A stretch of DNA of 64,000 nucleotides from the NCBI GenBank assembly GCA_016188005.1, contig JACPIQ010000083.1, forward strand, positions 1-64,000. Direction: 5' to 3'. This stretch comes from Candidatus Rokuibacteriota bacterium. GTDB taxonomy: Bacteria > Methylomirabilota > Methylomirabilia > Rokubacteriales > CSP1-6. This document shows, piece after piece, positions 26,358-34,261 of this stretch. Numbering within the stretch: the stretch's first letter is position 1; the number at the start of each line of letters is the position of its first letter. Under the pieces are notes generated by a model. The model made no database searches, was not told where the DNA came from, and saw nothing but the letters and a program-made list of their open reading frames with translations. The position numbers and the translations under genes are program-made.

Positions 26358-27377
26358 TCATGCGGGCGGGACTGTCTCTGCCGCCGGGTGGAAGACCGGG
26401 AGGACGTGCCCGGCCATGAGCTCCATCGAGCGCAGCACCTGCCGGTGCGGCAGCCCGCCGAAGTTGGCGATGGCGAGGAAGTGGGTGAAACCCGCCGCCT
26501 CATAGCGGCGCGCCACGCGGACGACCTCGTCGGGGTCGCCGAATGCCACCACGTCCTGCGCCACGAGGGTGTCGAACGGGCGCTGCACCGCGTACAGGCG
26601 TGTCCGCACGTAGCGCTCCATGGGCTCCCGCGCCTCGGCCCGCGCCCCGGCCGTGCTCTCCGCGCAGTGGCAGTGGAAGCCGAACGGCACCGTCGCCTCC
26701 TCCGGGCGGCCGCCGGCCCGCACGTAGGCCTCCTTGTAGGCGGCGACGCCCGCCCGCATCTCCTCGAGCGTCTCCGCGCTCGCGTACGGGATGAGCATCA
26801 CCGGCAGCCCCCTGGCGCCGATGCGCACCGCGGTGTCGGCCCGGAGGGTGGCGATCCACAGGGGGGGCCGCGGTGTCTGGAGCGGCAGTACGTTGAGCCG
26901 CACGTCCTCGACGCGGTGGAACTTCCCGGCATAGGAGAAGCGCTCGCCCGTCCAGGCGCGGAGCAACACCTCCAGGGCCTCGTCGAAACGCTCCCGCCTC
27001 TCCTCGAGGGGGAGCCCGAAGCCCGCGTACTCGTGCCGGAGGTATCCCGCCCCGACGCCGAGGTTGAGCCGCCCGCCGGAGAGCACGTCGACCATGGCAT
27101 AGTCCTCGGCGGTGCGGAGCGGGTTGTCAAAGGGCAGGACGACCACGGCCGACCCGAGGCGGATCCGCCGCGTGCGCTCGGCGGCGGCGGCCAGCCACAC
27201 CGGCGGGCGCGGGATGGCCCCATACTCGTGGAAGTGGTGCTCCGCAATCCAGAAGGAGTCGAAGCCGAGGGCGTCGGCCGCCTCCGCCTGGTCGAGCAAC
27301 TCGCCGTAGAGCTCGCTCGCGCGGCGCCTCAGCTCCTCCGGATAGTGATCCGCGACGGAGAAGATGCCGACCCGCAT
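26358..27377 (-). CDS. LLM-class flavin-dependent oxidoreductase
   Basis: A 339-residue luciferase-like protein with the full pattern: DSFWIAEHHFHEYGAIP, TRRIRLGSAVVVLPFDNPLR, DVLSGGRLNLGVGAGY, and the C-terminal FGDPDEVVRVARRYEAAGFTHF. The EHH-F-EYG signature is typical of bacterial-luciferase-type monooxygenases. Its ATG shares a base with the stop of the homogentisate dioxygenase-like gene (TGATG at 27377-27379), so the two are translationally coupled and probably act in one pathway. The frame stays open upstream through that gene, but only as a shadow. Confidence 0.9.
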   Translation of the reverse strand: MRVGIFSVADHYPEELRRRASELYGELLDQAEAADALGFDSFWIAEHHFHEYGAIPRPPVWLAAAAERTRRIRLGSAVVVLPFDNPLRTAEDYAMVDVLSGGRLNLGVGAGYLRHEYAGFGLPLEERRERFDEALEVLLRAWTGERFSYAGKFHRVEDVRLNVLPLQTPRPPLWIATLRADTAVRIGARGLPVMLIPYASAETLEEMRAGVAAYKEAYVRAGGRPEEATVPFGFHCHCAESTAGARAEAREPMERYVRTRLYAVQRPFDTLVAQDVVAFGDPDEVVRVARRYEAAGFTHFLAIANFGGLPHRQVLRSMELMAGHVLPVFHPAAETVPPA

Positions 27378-28684
27378 CACTGGCCGTCCTCGTACTCGGG
27401 GACGATGGGCCGCACGCTGTCCCGCTCCCCGGCCAGGCGGTCGGCCACAAGCCTCACCTCCCGGAGCCGCGTCTCGCTGAAGCGGAAGCGCGGCTCCCTG
27501 GCGTAGGCCGCCCAGCTCCGCATGTAGTCCGCGTCGCTCAGGCCCAGCGCCACGTCCGAGATCCGCGCCGGGGTGGCGAAGTCCGCCATGATCCCGACCT
27601 CCTCGAAGGAGTCGGGACGCCGCCCGTCCAGGAAGGCCTCGAGCGCCGGCGGATGAGGCCCGTGAGGCAACCCCACCGGGTGCACCGACACCATGCCCTC
27701 GCGGAAGACGCCACCCCGGCTGAAGAAGTCGCCGAAGTGGTAGGCGATGGTCTCGAGGTAGTCCAGGTTCTTGTGGAAGAAGGGGATCCACATCCCCTCC
27801 TTCTCCACGGAGCGGACGGTGAAGACGCAGAGATAGCAGCCGGGCAGGATGAACACCGTGTGGCCCGAGGGCGGCACGTGGGAGCGGTCGGCGCAGAGCG
27901 GCCGCACGTCCTCCACGGCGAGCTTGTAGGGCAGGTAGCTGCCGCGCCAGCCCACCGCGTCGAAGGGATGCGTCGGGTGGACGCGGCGCGTGTAGGCGGC
28001 GTCCACCTTGGAGACGACCTCGAAGCGCCCCGCCTCGTTGCGCGTCTCGAGCGACAGCGGAAAGCGGTAGTCGCTGCGGCTGTGGGTGATGAACTGCCCG
28101 GTGGTGGGGGCCTCGGCCTTGTCGGGGTCGCCGGCGAAGCTCTCGTACATCCAGTAGTACTGGGGCCCCGCCCCGAGCTCGAAGCGGTGGGTGATCCCCT
28201 TGGGCACGACGAGGAAATCGCCCTTCGTGTAGGCCACGGGGCCGAACGTCGTCTCGAGGGTGCCGGCGCCCTGGTGGACGAAGTAGACCAGCGTGGCCGA
28301 GTGGTGCTCGAAGAAGTAGTCCATGGATGCCCGGGGCGCCGTGACGTTCATCGCCACCGTGGCGTTGGCCACGAGGCGGGCCATCCCGCGATAGACGTCG
28401 CGCGGCGCGGCGGGCGCCATCACCTCGAGCGCGTGGTGGACCCCGCCGAGGGGGCGCAGGGGGGAGTCCCAGTCGGGCGCGAAGGCGCCGGCCGGAAGCT
28501 GCCGCGTCTCGCCGGGCAGCCAGTTGCTGGGCGGGTAGAGGTGATAGGTGTGGCTGACCTTGCCCGCGAAGCCGCCACGGCCGTGCTCCTGCTCGTAGAC
28601 ATGCCGGAGCAGCGAGCCCGCATGCGGCGCGCGGGGCACGATCCCGACCTCGGGAATGCCGCTGAAGTACTCGAACGTCCCCAT
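27377..28684 (-). CDS. Homogentisate 1,2-dioxygenase-like cupin
   Basis: A 435-residue protein related to homogentisate dioxygenase, which opens homogentisate to maleylacetoacetate with non-heme iron. Candidate iron ligands lie in PFFHKNLDYLE and the following HPVGLPHGPHP, the equivalents of His335/Glu341/His371 of the human enzyme. The His-to-Glu spacing is one residue longer than in classical enzymes, so this is a divergent subgroup and its substrate may differ. GGGAGG stands before the start at 28684; the frame opens 26 codons earlier without signal. Coupled to the LLM oxidoreductase behind it. Confidence 0.85.
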   Translation of the reverse strand: MGTFEYFSGIPEVGIVPRAPHAGSLLRHVYEQEHGRGGFAGKVSHTYHLYPPSNWLPGETRQLPAGAFAPDWDSPLRPLGGVHHALEVMAPAAPRDVYRGMARLVANATVAMNVTAPRASMDYFFEHHSATLVYFVHQGAGTLETTFGPVAYTKGDFLVVPKGITHRFELGAGPQYYWMYESFAGDPDKAEAPTTGQFITHSRSDYRFPLSLETRNEAGRFEVVSKVDAAYTRRVHPTHPFDAVGWRGSYLPYKLAVEDVRPLCADRSHVPPSGHTVFILPGCYLCVFTVRSVEKEGMWIPFFHKNLDYLETIAYHFGDFFSRGGVFREGMVSVHPVGLPHGPHPPALEAFLDGRRPDSFEEVGIMADFATPARISDVALGLSDADYMRSWAAYAREPRFRFSETRLREVRLVADRLAGERDSVRPIVPEYEDGQ

Positions 28685-28755
28685 GGGATTCCTCCCGGCC
28701 CCCCTCGCGAGAGCTGGAATGGGCCGACGCACAGAGCAACGCTGGTGCGAGATAC

Positions 28756-30444
28756 CTAGCAAGACCGGACCGAGCTGTCAACGGCCGGGGGGCCACCGGG
28801 GGGCCGGGGGGCGCTGTCCGCCACCTCGAGCAGCGTCGCCCCCACGTCGGCCATCACCGTGACGGTGGCCAGATCGTCGTGCGGCGTCGGCGTCGCGTTG
28901 ATGATCGCCACGGGAATGCCGGCCTCGGACGCCCACCGGAGCAGATCGGACACGGGCGCCACGGCCAGTGAGGTCCCGAGCACCAGCCACAGGTCGGAGG
29001 CCAGCAGGGCCCGGAGCGCGGCATCCAGGCGCTCGGGGGCCACTGGCTCCCCGAACAGCACGCCGCCGCCCTTGAGGAGCCCCTGACAGCGCTCGCAGTA
29101 GAGGGTGCCGGGGCCAGCGGCGATCCGCTCGCTGAGCAGGCCGCGGGGCACCGCGTGCCCGCAGTCGAGGCACCGCGCCCCGTGGATGTTGCCGTGGATC
29201 TCGATCACCCGATCTGGAGGGACGCCGGCCGCCTGGTGCAGACCATCCACGTTCTGCGTGACGACGGCCGAGAGGCGGCCCTGGCGGTGGAGCGCTGCGA
29301 CGGCGTGGTGGGCCGCCGCAGGGCCGGCGCGCTGGACCAGACGGAAGAAGCGCTCCTCCTGGCGCCAGTACTCCGCGCGCGCCTCTGCCGAGGCGAGGAA
29401 GTCCGCGAGGGTGACCCGGCGCTGTGACTGGCCGAGCCCGAAGGCGCCGCGCACGTCAGGCAGGCCCGTTTCCGTGCTCACGCCGGCGCCGGTCAGCACG
29501 CCGATCCGCCTGGCCCGGCGGACCAAGTCGAGCAGCGTCCGGCGGGACAGCCAGGCGGCGCGACTCCGCTCCGCACTCGTGATGCTCTCGAGCGGCAGGG
29601 GTGCCGGGCAGCCGGGGAGCCATCGGCGGAGCGCGTGAACCCGGAGCACGGCCAGGACCGCGAGCGTGACGAGATTGAACGGAGCCACCAGGGGTGGCAG
29701 CCACGCGGGAGCGACGGACAGAGCGCCCCACCAGAGGCCGCCCGCCGCTGCCGCCCCGAGCCCGGCCACGAGCAGGGAGATCCCGGTGAACGGCAGATAC
29801 ACGGCGCCCAGCGCCATCGCCGTCGGGACGGTGTTGGCGATCAGGCCGGGCTCGATCGCCACGCCCAGGAGCAGGCTCATCGCCACGCCGCAGAGCGCGC
29901 CCAGCAGGCCGGCAAGCGCGAGGAGCCGCGAGTGGGCGACCAGGCCCAGGAAGAGAGCGGTCCAGCCGAGGAGCTCCCAGCCCACCGCCAGGTGTGGCGC
30001 TCCGGTCGCACGGCCGAGAAGGGGAGCGGTGAGCCAGACGAGGACCAGGGCAGGGAGCGCCAGCGTCGGGATCTGTCTCGGCATGAAGAGCCGGTAGGCC
30101 AGGCGCGTGAGCGGGGCCGACGCGGCAGCGGCGGCGACGAGGCCGGCCCACGTGGCAGGCCCGGGCTCGAAGAGCACGCCCCAGTAGAGGCCGACCAGGA
30201 CACCGGCATATGCGTACAGCCCGCTGCGCCACGGCCGTCGCGGGTAGCCGCGCGCCAGGGCCACCAGGGTGGCCGCCGCGCCCCCCACCGCGCCCATGCC
30301 CGTCGCGCGCGGGGCGAGCAAGGCGAAGCCCACGAGGAAGGCGAGGCCGCTCAGGGCCGAGGCACAGAAGAACACCTGCCCGTGGGCTGCGGCCCATGCG
30401 CCAGCCGCTGCGGGGGCGCCCCGTGCGACGCCGAGGAGCGTCAC
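28756..30444 (-). CDS. Urea-transporter-like membrane domain fused to a SIR2 deacylase
   Basis: A 562-residue two-domain protein. Residues 20-270 are about ten hydrophobic helices resembling UT-family urea channels: HGQVFFCASALSGLAFL, RSGLYAYAGVLVGLYWG, and a second repeat ending LPPLVAPFNLVT. The UT signature LPxxTxPF has diverged in both halves (IPTLALPA near 125-132; LPPLVAPF at 249-256). Residues 300-545 form a sirtuin: GAGVSTETG (319-327), TQNVDGLH (396-403), catalytic His417 in EIHGN, zinc Cys425/428/450/453, and LGTSLAVAP. It starts with GTG overlapping the decarboxylase stop (GTGA). Last gene of the sigma-54 operon. The fusion is visible; its function is not known. Confidence 0.85.
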   Translation of the reverse strand: MTLLGVARGAPAAAGAWAAAHGQVFFCASALSGLAFLVGFALLAPRATGMGAVGGAAATLVALARGYPRRPWRSGLYAYAGVLVGLYWGVLFEPGPATWAGLVAAAAASAPLTRLAYRLFMPRQIPTLALPALVLVWLTAPLLGRATGAPHLAVGWELLGWTALFLGLVAHSRLLALAGLLGALCGVAMSLLLGVAIEPGLIANTVPTAMALGAVYLPFTGISLLVAGLGAAAAGGLWWGALSVAPAWLPPLVAPFNLVTLAVLAVLRVHALRRWLPGCPAPLPLESITSAERSRAAWLSRRTLLDLVRRARRIGVLTGAGVSTETGLPDVRGAFGLGQSQRRVTLADFLASAEARAEYWRQEERFFRLVQRAGPAAAHHAVAALHRQGRLSAVVTQNVDGLHQAAGVPPDRVIEIHGNIHGARCLDCGHAVPRGLLSERIAAGPGTLYCERCQGLLKGGGVLFGEPVAPERLDAALRALLASDLWLVLGTSLAVAPVSDLLRWASEAGIPVAIINATPTPHDDLATVTVMADVGATLLEVADSAPRPPGGPPAVDSSVRSC

Positions 30445-31859
30445 GGCCTCCGACGAGGCCTGGTCGACAGCGGCCCGAGCCTCGGCGGGAGCCGGTCCCG
30501 GCCCACGAAGTGCTCCAGGGACTCGGCCTCGCGGAGGAGATCGGCGCGTCCAGCCGACACCAGCACCACGGCCGGCCGCGGCTGGATGAACTGCAGCGAC
30601 TGGGAATCCGTGTAGGCGCCGCAATTCTTGACCACCAGCAGCACGCCGCGCCGCAGCGGAGGCAGGCGAAGCCCCGAGCCCAGGCAGTCCACCTGCATGC
30701 AGAGGGGGCCGAACAGCGTCACGTCCTCCACGGACAAGGGCGTGGTCTCGGTGGGGGCGATGTCGAGCAGGGAGTAGTAGGCCGTGGGCAGCAGGTGGAC
30801 GCCGGCGTCGAGCACCGCAGCCTTGGCACCGCCCGGCAGGCGCTTGACCGCCGCGACCGTCGTGAGCAGGAACACAGGGTGCTCCACGACGGCCCGGCCG
30901 GGCTCGAGCACGAGCTTCGGCGGGCTGGCAAGGCGCCGGAGCGCTGACGCGAGCGGCTTCGCGATGGCCCCCGCAAAGGCCGGGAACACGTCGTCTGGCG
31001 ATGTGCCCGGACGGCCGCGCGCATAACGGTGCCGGTTGGGGAAGCCGCCGCCCAGGTCCAGCATCTCCCAGCGGACGCCGTGGCGCTGCTCGAGCTTGGC
31101 CATCAGCGGGATGACCAGGGCCAGCAGGTCTCTGAACACTTCAGGCCTCGGCAGATCGGTGCCAAGGTGGATGTGGAGCCCGGCCAGCCTGAGGGACGCG
31201 GACTCCGCCACACGACGCGCCGCCTCCTCCGCCAGCCCCGCCTCCAGGCTGAAGCCGAACTTCTCCCAGGGCGTCTCCGTGACCGCGACGGCCAGCCGGA
31301 GGCCGATGGCGGGCGTGCGGCCCATCTCGCCAGCGACGCGCTCGAGGGCCGTGAGCTCGTCGAAGTTGTCGACGTTGATCCACGCGCCCGCCTTGACGGC
31401 GCGGCGAAGGTCCTCGTCGGTCTTGTAAGGACCGTTGAAGATCGTGCGCTCGCCGGGCACGCCGAGCTGCTCGGCCATGTCGTGCTCGAGCCCCGAGACC
31501 ACCTCGGCCCACGCCCCTTCCTCGTGCAGGATCGCGCGGATGCCCGTGAGGTAGTTCGTCTTGTACGAGTACGCCACCTCGGTGTGGGGGTACACCTGGC
31601 GGAACGCGGCGCGGAAGGCCCGGAACTCCTCGCGCAGCCGTGCTTCCGCAACGACGAAGAGCGGGGAGCCGAACTGGCGCGCCAGCGCGCGCACGTCACA
31701 GCCGTCGAGGCTGTCCACCACGCTCGTCGGCACGAGCGGGGCCCGGGTGTTGAGCGCGGCTCCGGAGTACTTGCTGATCGCGCCGAAGGTGTGGCGCGTG
31801 AGCCCCATGGGCTCATAGGGCCGCTTCCGGCTCGGCCGTGAGGATCCCCTAGCCGACAT
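30441..31859 (-). CDS. Fold-type III PLP decarboxylase (DAP/ornithine decarboxylase-like)
   Basis: A 472-residue alanine racemase-fold decarboxylase. The PLP Lys is Lys100 in AYSYKTN. Further motifs are GLHIHLGTDL, the glycine-rich LDLGGGFPN, LEPGRAVVEH, and the C-terminal NCGAYTDSQS with the Cys and Tyr used by DAP decarboxylases. Relatives act on free amino acids or on carrier-bound ones (BtrK-like), so the substrate is open. The ATG at 31859 was chosen because GGAGGG precedes it; it overlaps the upstream stop by 11 bases. Met at 31808 is an alternative. Third enzyme of the sigma-54 operon. Confidence 0.9.
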   Translation of the reverse strand: MSARGSSRPSRKRPYEPMGLTRHTFGAISKYSGAALNTRAPLVPTSVVDSLDGCDVRALARQFGSPLFVVAEARLREEFRAFRAAFRQVYPHTEVAYSYKTNYLTGIRAILHEEGAWAEVVSGLEHDMAEQLGVPGERTIFNGPYKTDEDLRRAVKAGAWINVDNFDELTALERVAGEMGRTPAIGLRLAVAVTETPWEKFGFSLEAGLAEEAARRVAESASLRLAGLHIHLGTDLPRPEVFRDLLALVIPLMAKLEQRHGVRWEMLDLGGGFPNRHRYARGRPGTSPDDVFPAFAGAIAKPLASALRRLASPPKLVLEPGRAVVEHPVFLLTTVAAVKRLPGGAKAAVLDAGVHLLPTAYYSLLDIAPTETTPLSVEDVTLFGPLCMQVDCLGSGLRLPPLRRGVLLVVKNCGAYTDSQSLQFIQPRPAVVLVSAGRADLLREAESLEHFVGRDRLPPRLGPLSTRPRRRP

Positions 31860-33984
31860 GGCCGCCGACCCTCCCTTCCACCGCCAGGGTCGCCATCCGG
31901 TCGATCGGAGAGGTCGCGTCCCAGGCCATCCGCACGTAGAAGCTCTTCGGGCGGGCCTCGAGGGAGACGACACGCTCGCCGCGAGCCAGCCGCACGGCGG
32001 CCCAGGGCAGGTTGGCGCCGGCGCCAGCCGAGAGGTAGACCCAGCCGGGGAAGCGCGGGTTCACCTCGATGAGGAACGCGCCGCGCCGCGGATGGCGGAT
32101 CACCTCGAGCTCGAAGGGGCCGACCCAGGCGAGCGCCTCGGCAAACCGGTCGGCCAGGCCCTTGAGCCGGCGGTCACTCACGACAGAGCCGCCCCACGTG
32201 TTGCCGTTCAGCGTGCGGATCTCCTTTCGCACCACCACCGCGCCCACCACGCGATGGCGTCGGTCCGCCACGGCGGCGATGCCGAACTCCTCGCCGTCGA
32301 CGTATTCCTGGGCGATCAGGGGAAAATTCCACGTGGCGGCCAGCCGCCGCGCCATGACCCGCGCCTCTGCCGGCGATCTCACGACCCGGGCGTCGGCCAG
32401 CGGGCCCTTGAGGACGAAGGTCGCCCCCAGCTCCTTGGCGGCGTCCGGCAGATCGTCGAAGCCCGCGATGGACATCGCGCGCGGCAGCCGGAACTTGCGC
32501 GCGGCGAGCGCCGGCAGCCGCGGCTTGGAGGCCGCGGCCAGCGCGTCGGCCGTCGGGACGAGCGCCGCCACGCCCGCGGAGGCCAGGCGAGGCACGAGCC
32601 AGGACACGAGTGGGATCTCGATGTCCAGCGTGGGCAGCAGGCAGTCCACACCCGCGGCGCGGCATTGCTCGACGAGCGCATCCGGATATCCGCCCTCCTC
32701 CCGCGACGGGAAGGGCAGCAGGCGCACCTCGTCCCAGAGCCCGTCCACGTAGGCGCCAGTCGCCAGCACCTCATGGGTCAGGCCCACCAGTCCTGGCGGC
32801 GGGGATGCCAGCCGCAGCGAGCGGGCCACCGTCAGGCCGGGAGAGGGGTTGTCCGAGGCGTTGAGGCCCGTGATGGCGACACGCCCCGACCGCGCGAGGG
32901 CGCCCTTCGCGGCCCCGGGCGCCGCAGGCGCCCCGGCCGGCCGCAGCAACCCGACCCGCACCTGCCGCCCGTCGAGGCAGGCGAGCGGGTTACCCGCGAA
33001 GACGTGCTCGGCGACCACCCGCGCGAACAGCCACCCCGGCCTGGCTCCGAGCGATTCGCCGTCGTCACCCAGGGCCAGACGCACCAGCAGGGCGGGGAGG
33101 TTGGCATCCGCGTCCGCAGCCAGCGCGATCCAGGACGGGAACCGCGGATTGATCTCGAAACAGTAGGCGCGACCGTCGGGCGAGCGGATGAACTCGGCCT
33201 CCAGGCCGCCGTCCCAGCGGAGGGCGCGCACGAGGCGGCGCGTCTCCGCCACGAGCCCCGGCTCCTCCACCGTGACACCCGCCCAGGCGGTGCCCTTGTT
33301 CGTGACCGACAGCTTCTTCATGACGGCGACACCGAGCAGCTCACCGCGCCGGGCAACCACGGCCACGTCGTACTCCTCGCCGTGGACGAGAGGCTGCGCC
33401 AGCAACGGGTACCCCCACTGCGCGGCCAGCTCCGTGCCCGCCACGCGGAACTCCTCGACCGAGTGCGCCACCGCCGAGTCGACCAGGGCGCCCTTGAGCA
33501 CCTGAGGGTAGCGGAGGCGGGCGGCGGCGCGCCAGACGGCATCGGCCGAGCCCAGCACTTCCGTCTCCGGCGTCGCCACCCCCGCTCGCCGGGCCAGCGC
33601 CGCCAGGCGCGCCTTCGCGCAGGCGTGGAGGGCACCTGTCGAGGGCAGGCAACTGCGGACGCCCAGGCGCCGCAGCGTCCCCCGCAGCCTCGCGTAGTGA
33701 TCGAGCTCGCCGTCGAGCGTCGGGATCACGACGTCCAGCGGGTGGCGGCGGACGATGGCGGCCAGCCGTGCAGCCAGCGGCCCACGCCCGGCCCACGGCG
33801 AGGGGACGAGGGCGTGGGCATCGACGAGGTCGGGGGCGAAGGCGCCCGTCACGAGCCGGTCCGGGATCAACGCCAGGATGCGCCACGACGGATCGGCCCG
33901 GCGGAGCGCGCGGATCACCGCCAGCCCCGGGTGAGGGTTGTCCGTGGCATGCAGTCCGGTGACGCCGATCCAGGTCTCACCCAT
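31849..33984 (-). CDS. Tandem (duplicated) ATP-grasp protein
   Basis: A 711-residue protein consisting of two homologous halves. Each half starts with a pre-ATP-grasp Rossmann segment (GVTGLHATDNPHPGLAV at 7-23; AITGLNASDNPSPGLTV at 370-386) and ends with the magnesium/ATP loop (EINPRFPSW 277-285; EVNPRFPGW 640-648). Both active sites look intact. The layout recalls carbamoyl-phosphate synthase, but there is no glutaminase or allosteric domain. Such enzymes join an acyl phosphate to an amine or other nucleophile. The start at 33984 overlaps the PqqD-like gene by eight bases. Product unknown. Confidence 0.9.
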   Translation of the reverse strand: MGETWIGVTGLHATDNPHPGLAVIRALRRADPSWRILALIPDRLVTGAFAPDLVDAHALVPSPWAGRGPLAARLAAIVRRHPLDVVIPTLDGELDHYARLRGTLRRLGVRSCLPSTGALHACAKARLAALARRAGVATPETEVLGSADAVWRAAARLRYPQVLKGALVDSAVAHSVEEFRVAGTELAAQWGYPLLAQPLVHGEEYDVAVVARRGELLGVAVMKKLSVTNKGTAWAGVTVEEPGLVAETRRLVRALRWDGGLEAEFIRSPDGRAYCFEINPRFPSWIALAADADANLPALLVRLALGDDGESLGARPGWLFARVVAEHVFAGNPLACLDGRQVRVGLLRPAGAPAAPGAAKGALARSGRVAITGLNASDNPSPGLTVARSLRLASPPPGLVGLTHEVLATGAYVDGLWDEVRLLPFPSREEGGYPDALVEQCRAAGVDCLLPTLDIEIPLVSWLVPRLASAGVAALVPTADALAAASKPRLPALAARKFRLPRAMSIAGFDDLPDAAKELGATFVLKGPLADARVVRSPAEARVMARRLAATWNFPLIAQEYVDGEEFGIAAVADRRHRVVGAVVVRKEIRTLNGNTWGGSVVSDRRLKGLADRFAEALAWVGPFELEVIRHPRRGAFLIEVNPRFPGWVYLSAGAGANLPWAAVRLARGERVVSLEARPKSFYVRMAWDATSPIDRMATLAVEGRVGGHVG

Positions 33985-34261
33985 CGACGCTGGCCAGCCC
34001 TTCCTCGACGAGCTGGGCGACGAAGCGAGCCAGGTCCGCACGGACCGTCTCCAGATCCACCTCGAAGGCCTCCAGGACAGCGGCGATGACGTCCTGGGTC
34101 GCCGCGCCCTCGCTCAGCCGGAAGGACGCCAGCGCCGCCGAGCCGTTCAGGGAGTACACCCTGCCGGTGCGCTGATCGAAGAGAAAGCCGCGCTCGGGCC
34201 CGACCTTGAGCGTCACCGACTCCGCGAAGCGGACGGATGGCGGCAGGCCCCCGCCGGCCAT
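33977..34261 (-). CDS. PqqD-like protein (possible peptide-recognition element)
   Basis: A 94-residue protein with the PqqD winged-helix pattern: a beta-strand start, GFLFDQRTGRVYSLNGSAAL, then a helical half with VDLETVRADLARFVAQLVEEGL. PqqD and related RRE domains hold a precursor peptide for modifying enzymes, though some members stand alone without a known partner. The start shares a base with the upstream TPR stop (TGATG), and its end overlaps the ATP-grasp gene. No radical SAM partner and no precursor peptide gene was found beside it. Confidence 0.85.
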   Translation of the reverse strand: MAGGGLPPSVRFAESVTLKVGPERGFLFDQRTGRVYSLNGSAALASFRLSEGAATQDVIAAVLEAFEVDLETVRADLARFVAQLVEEGLASVDG

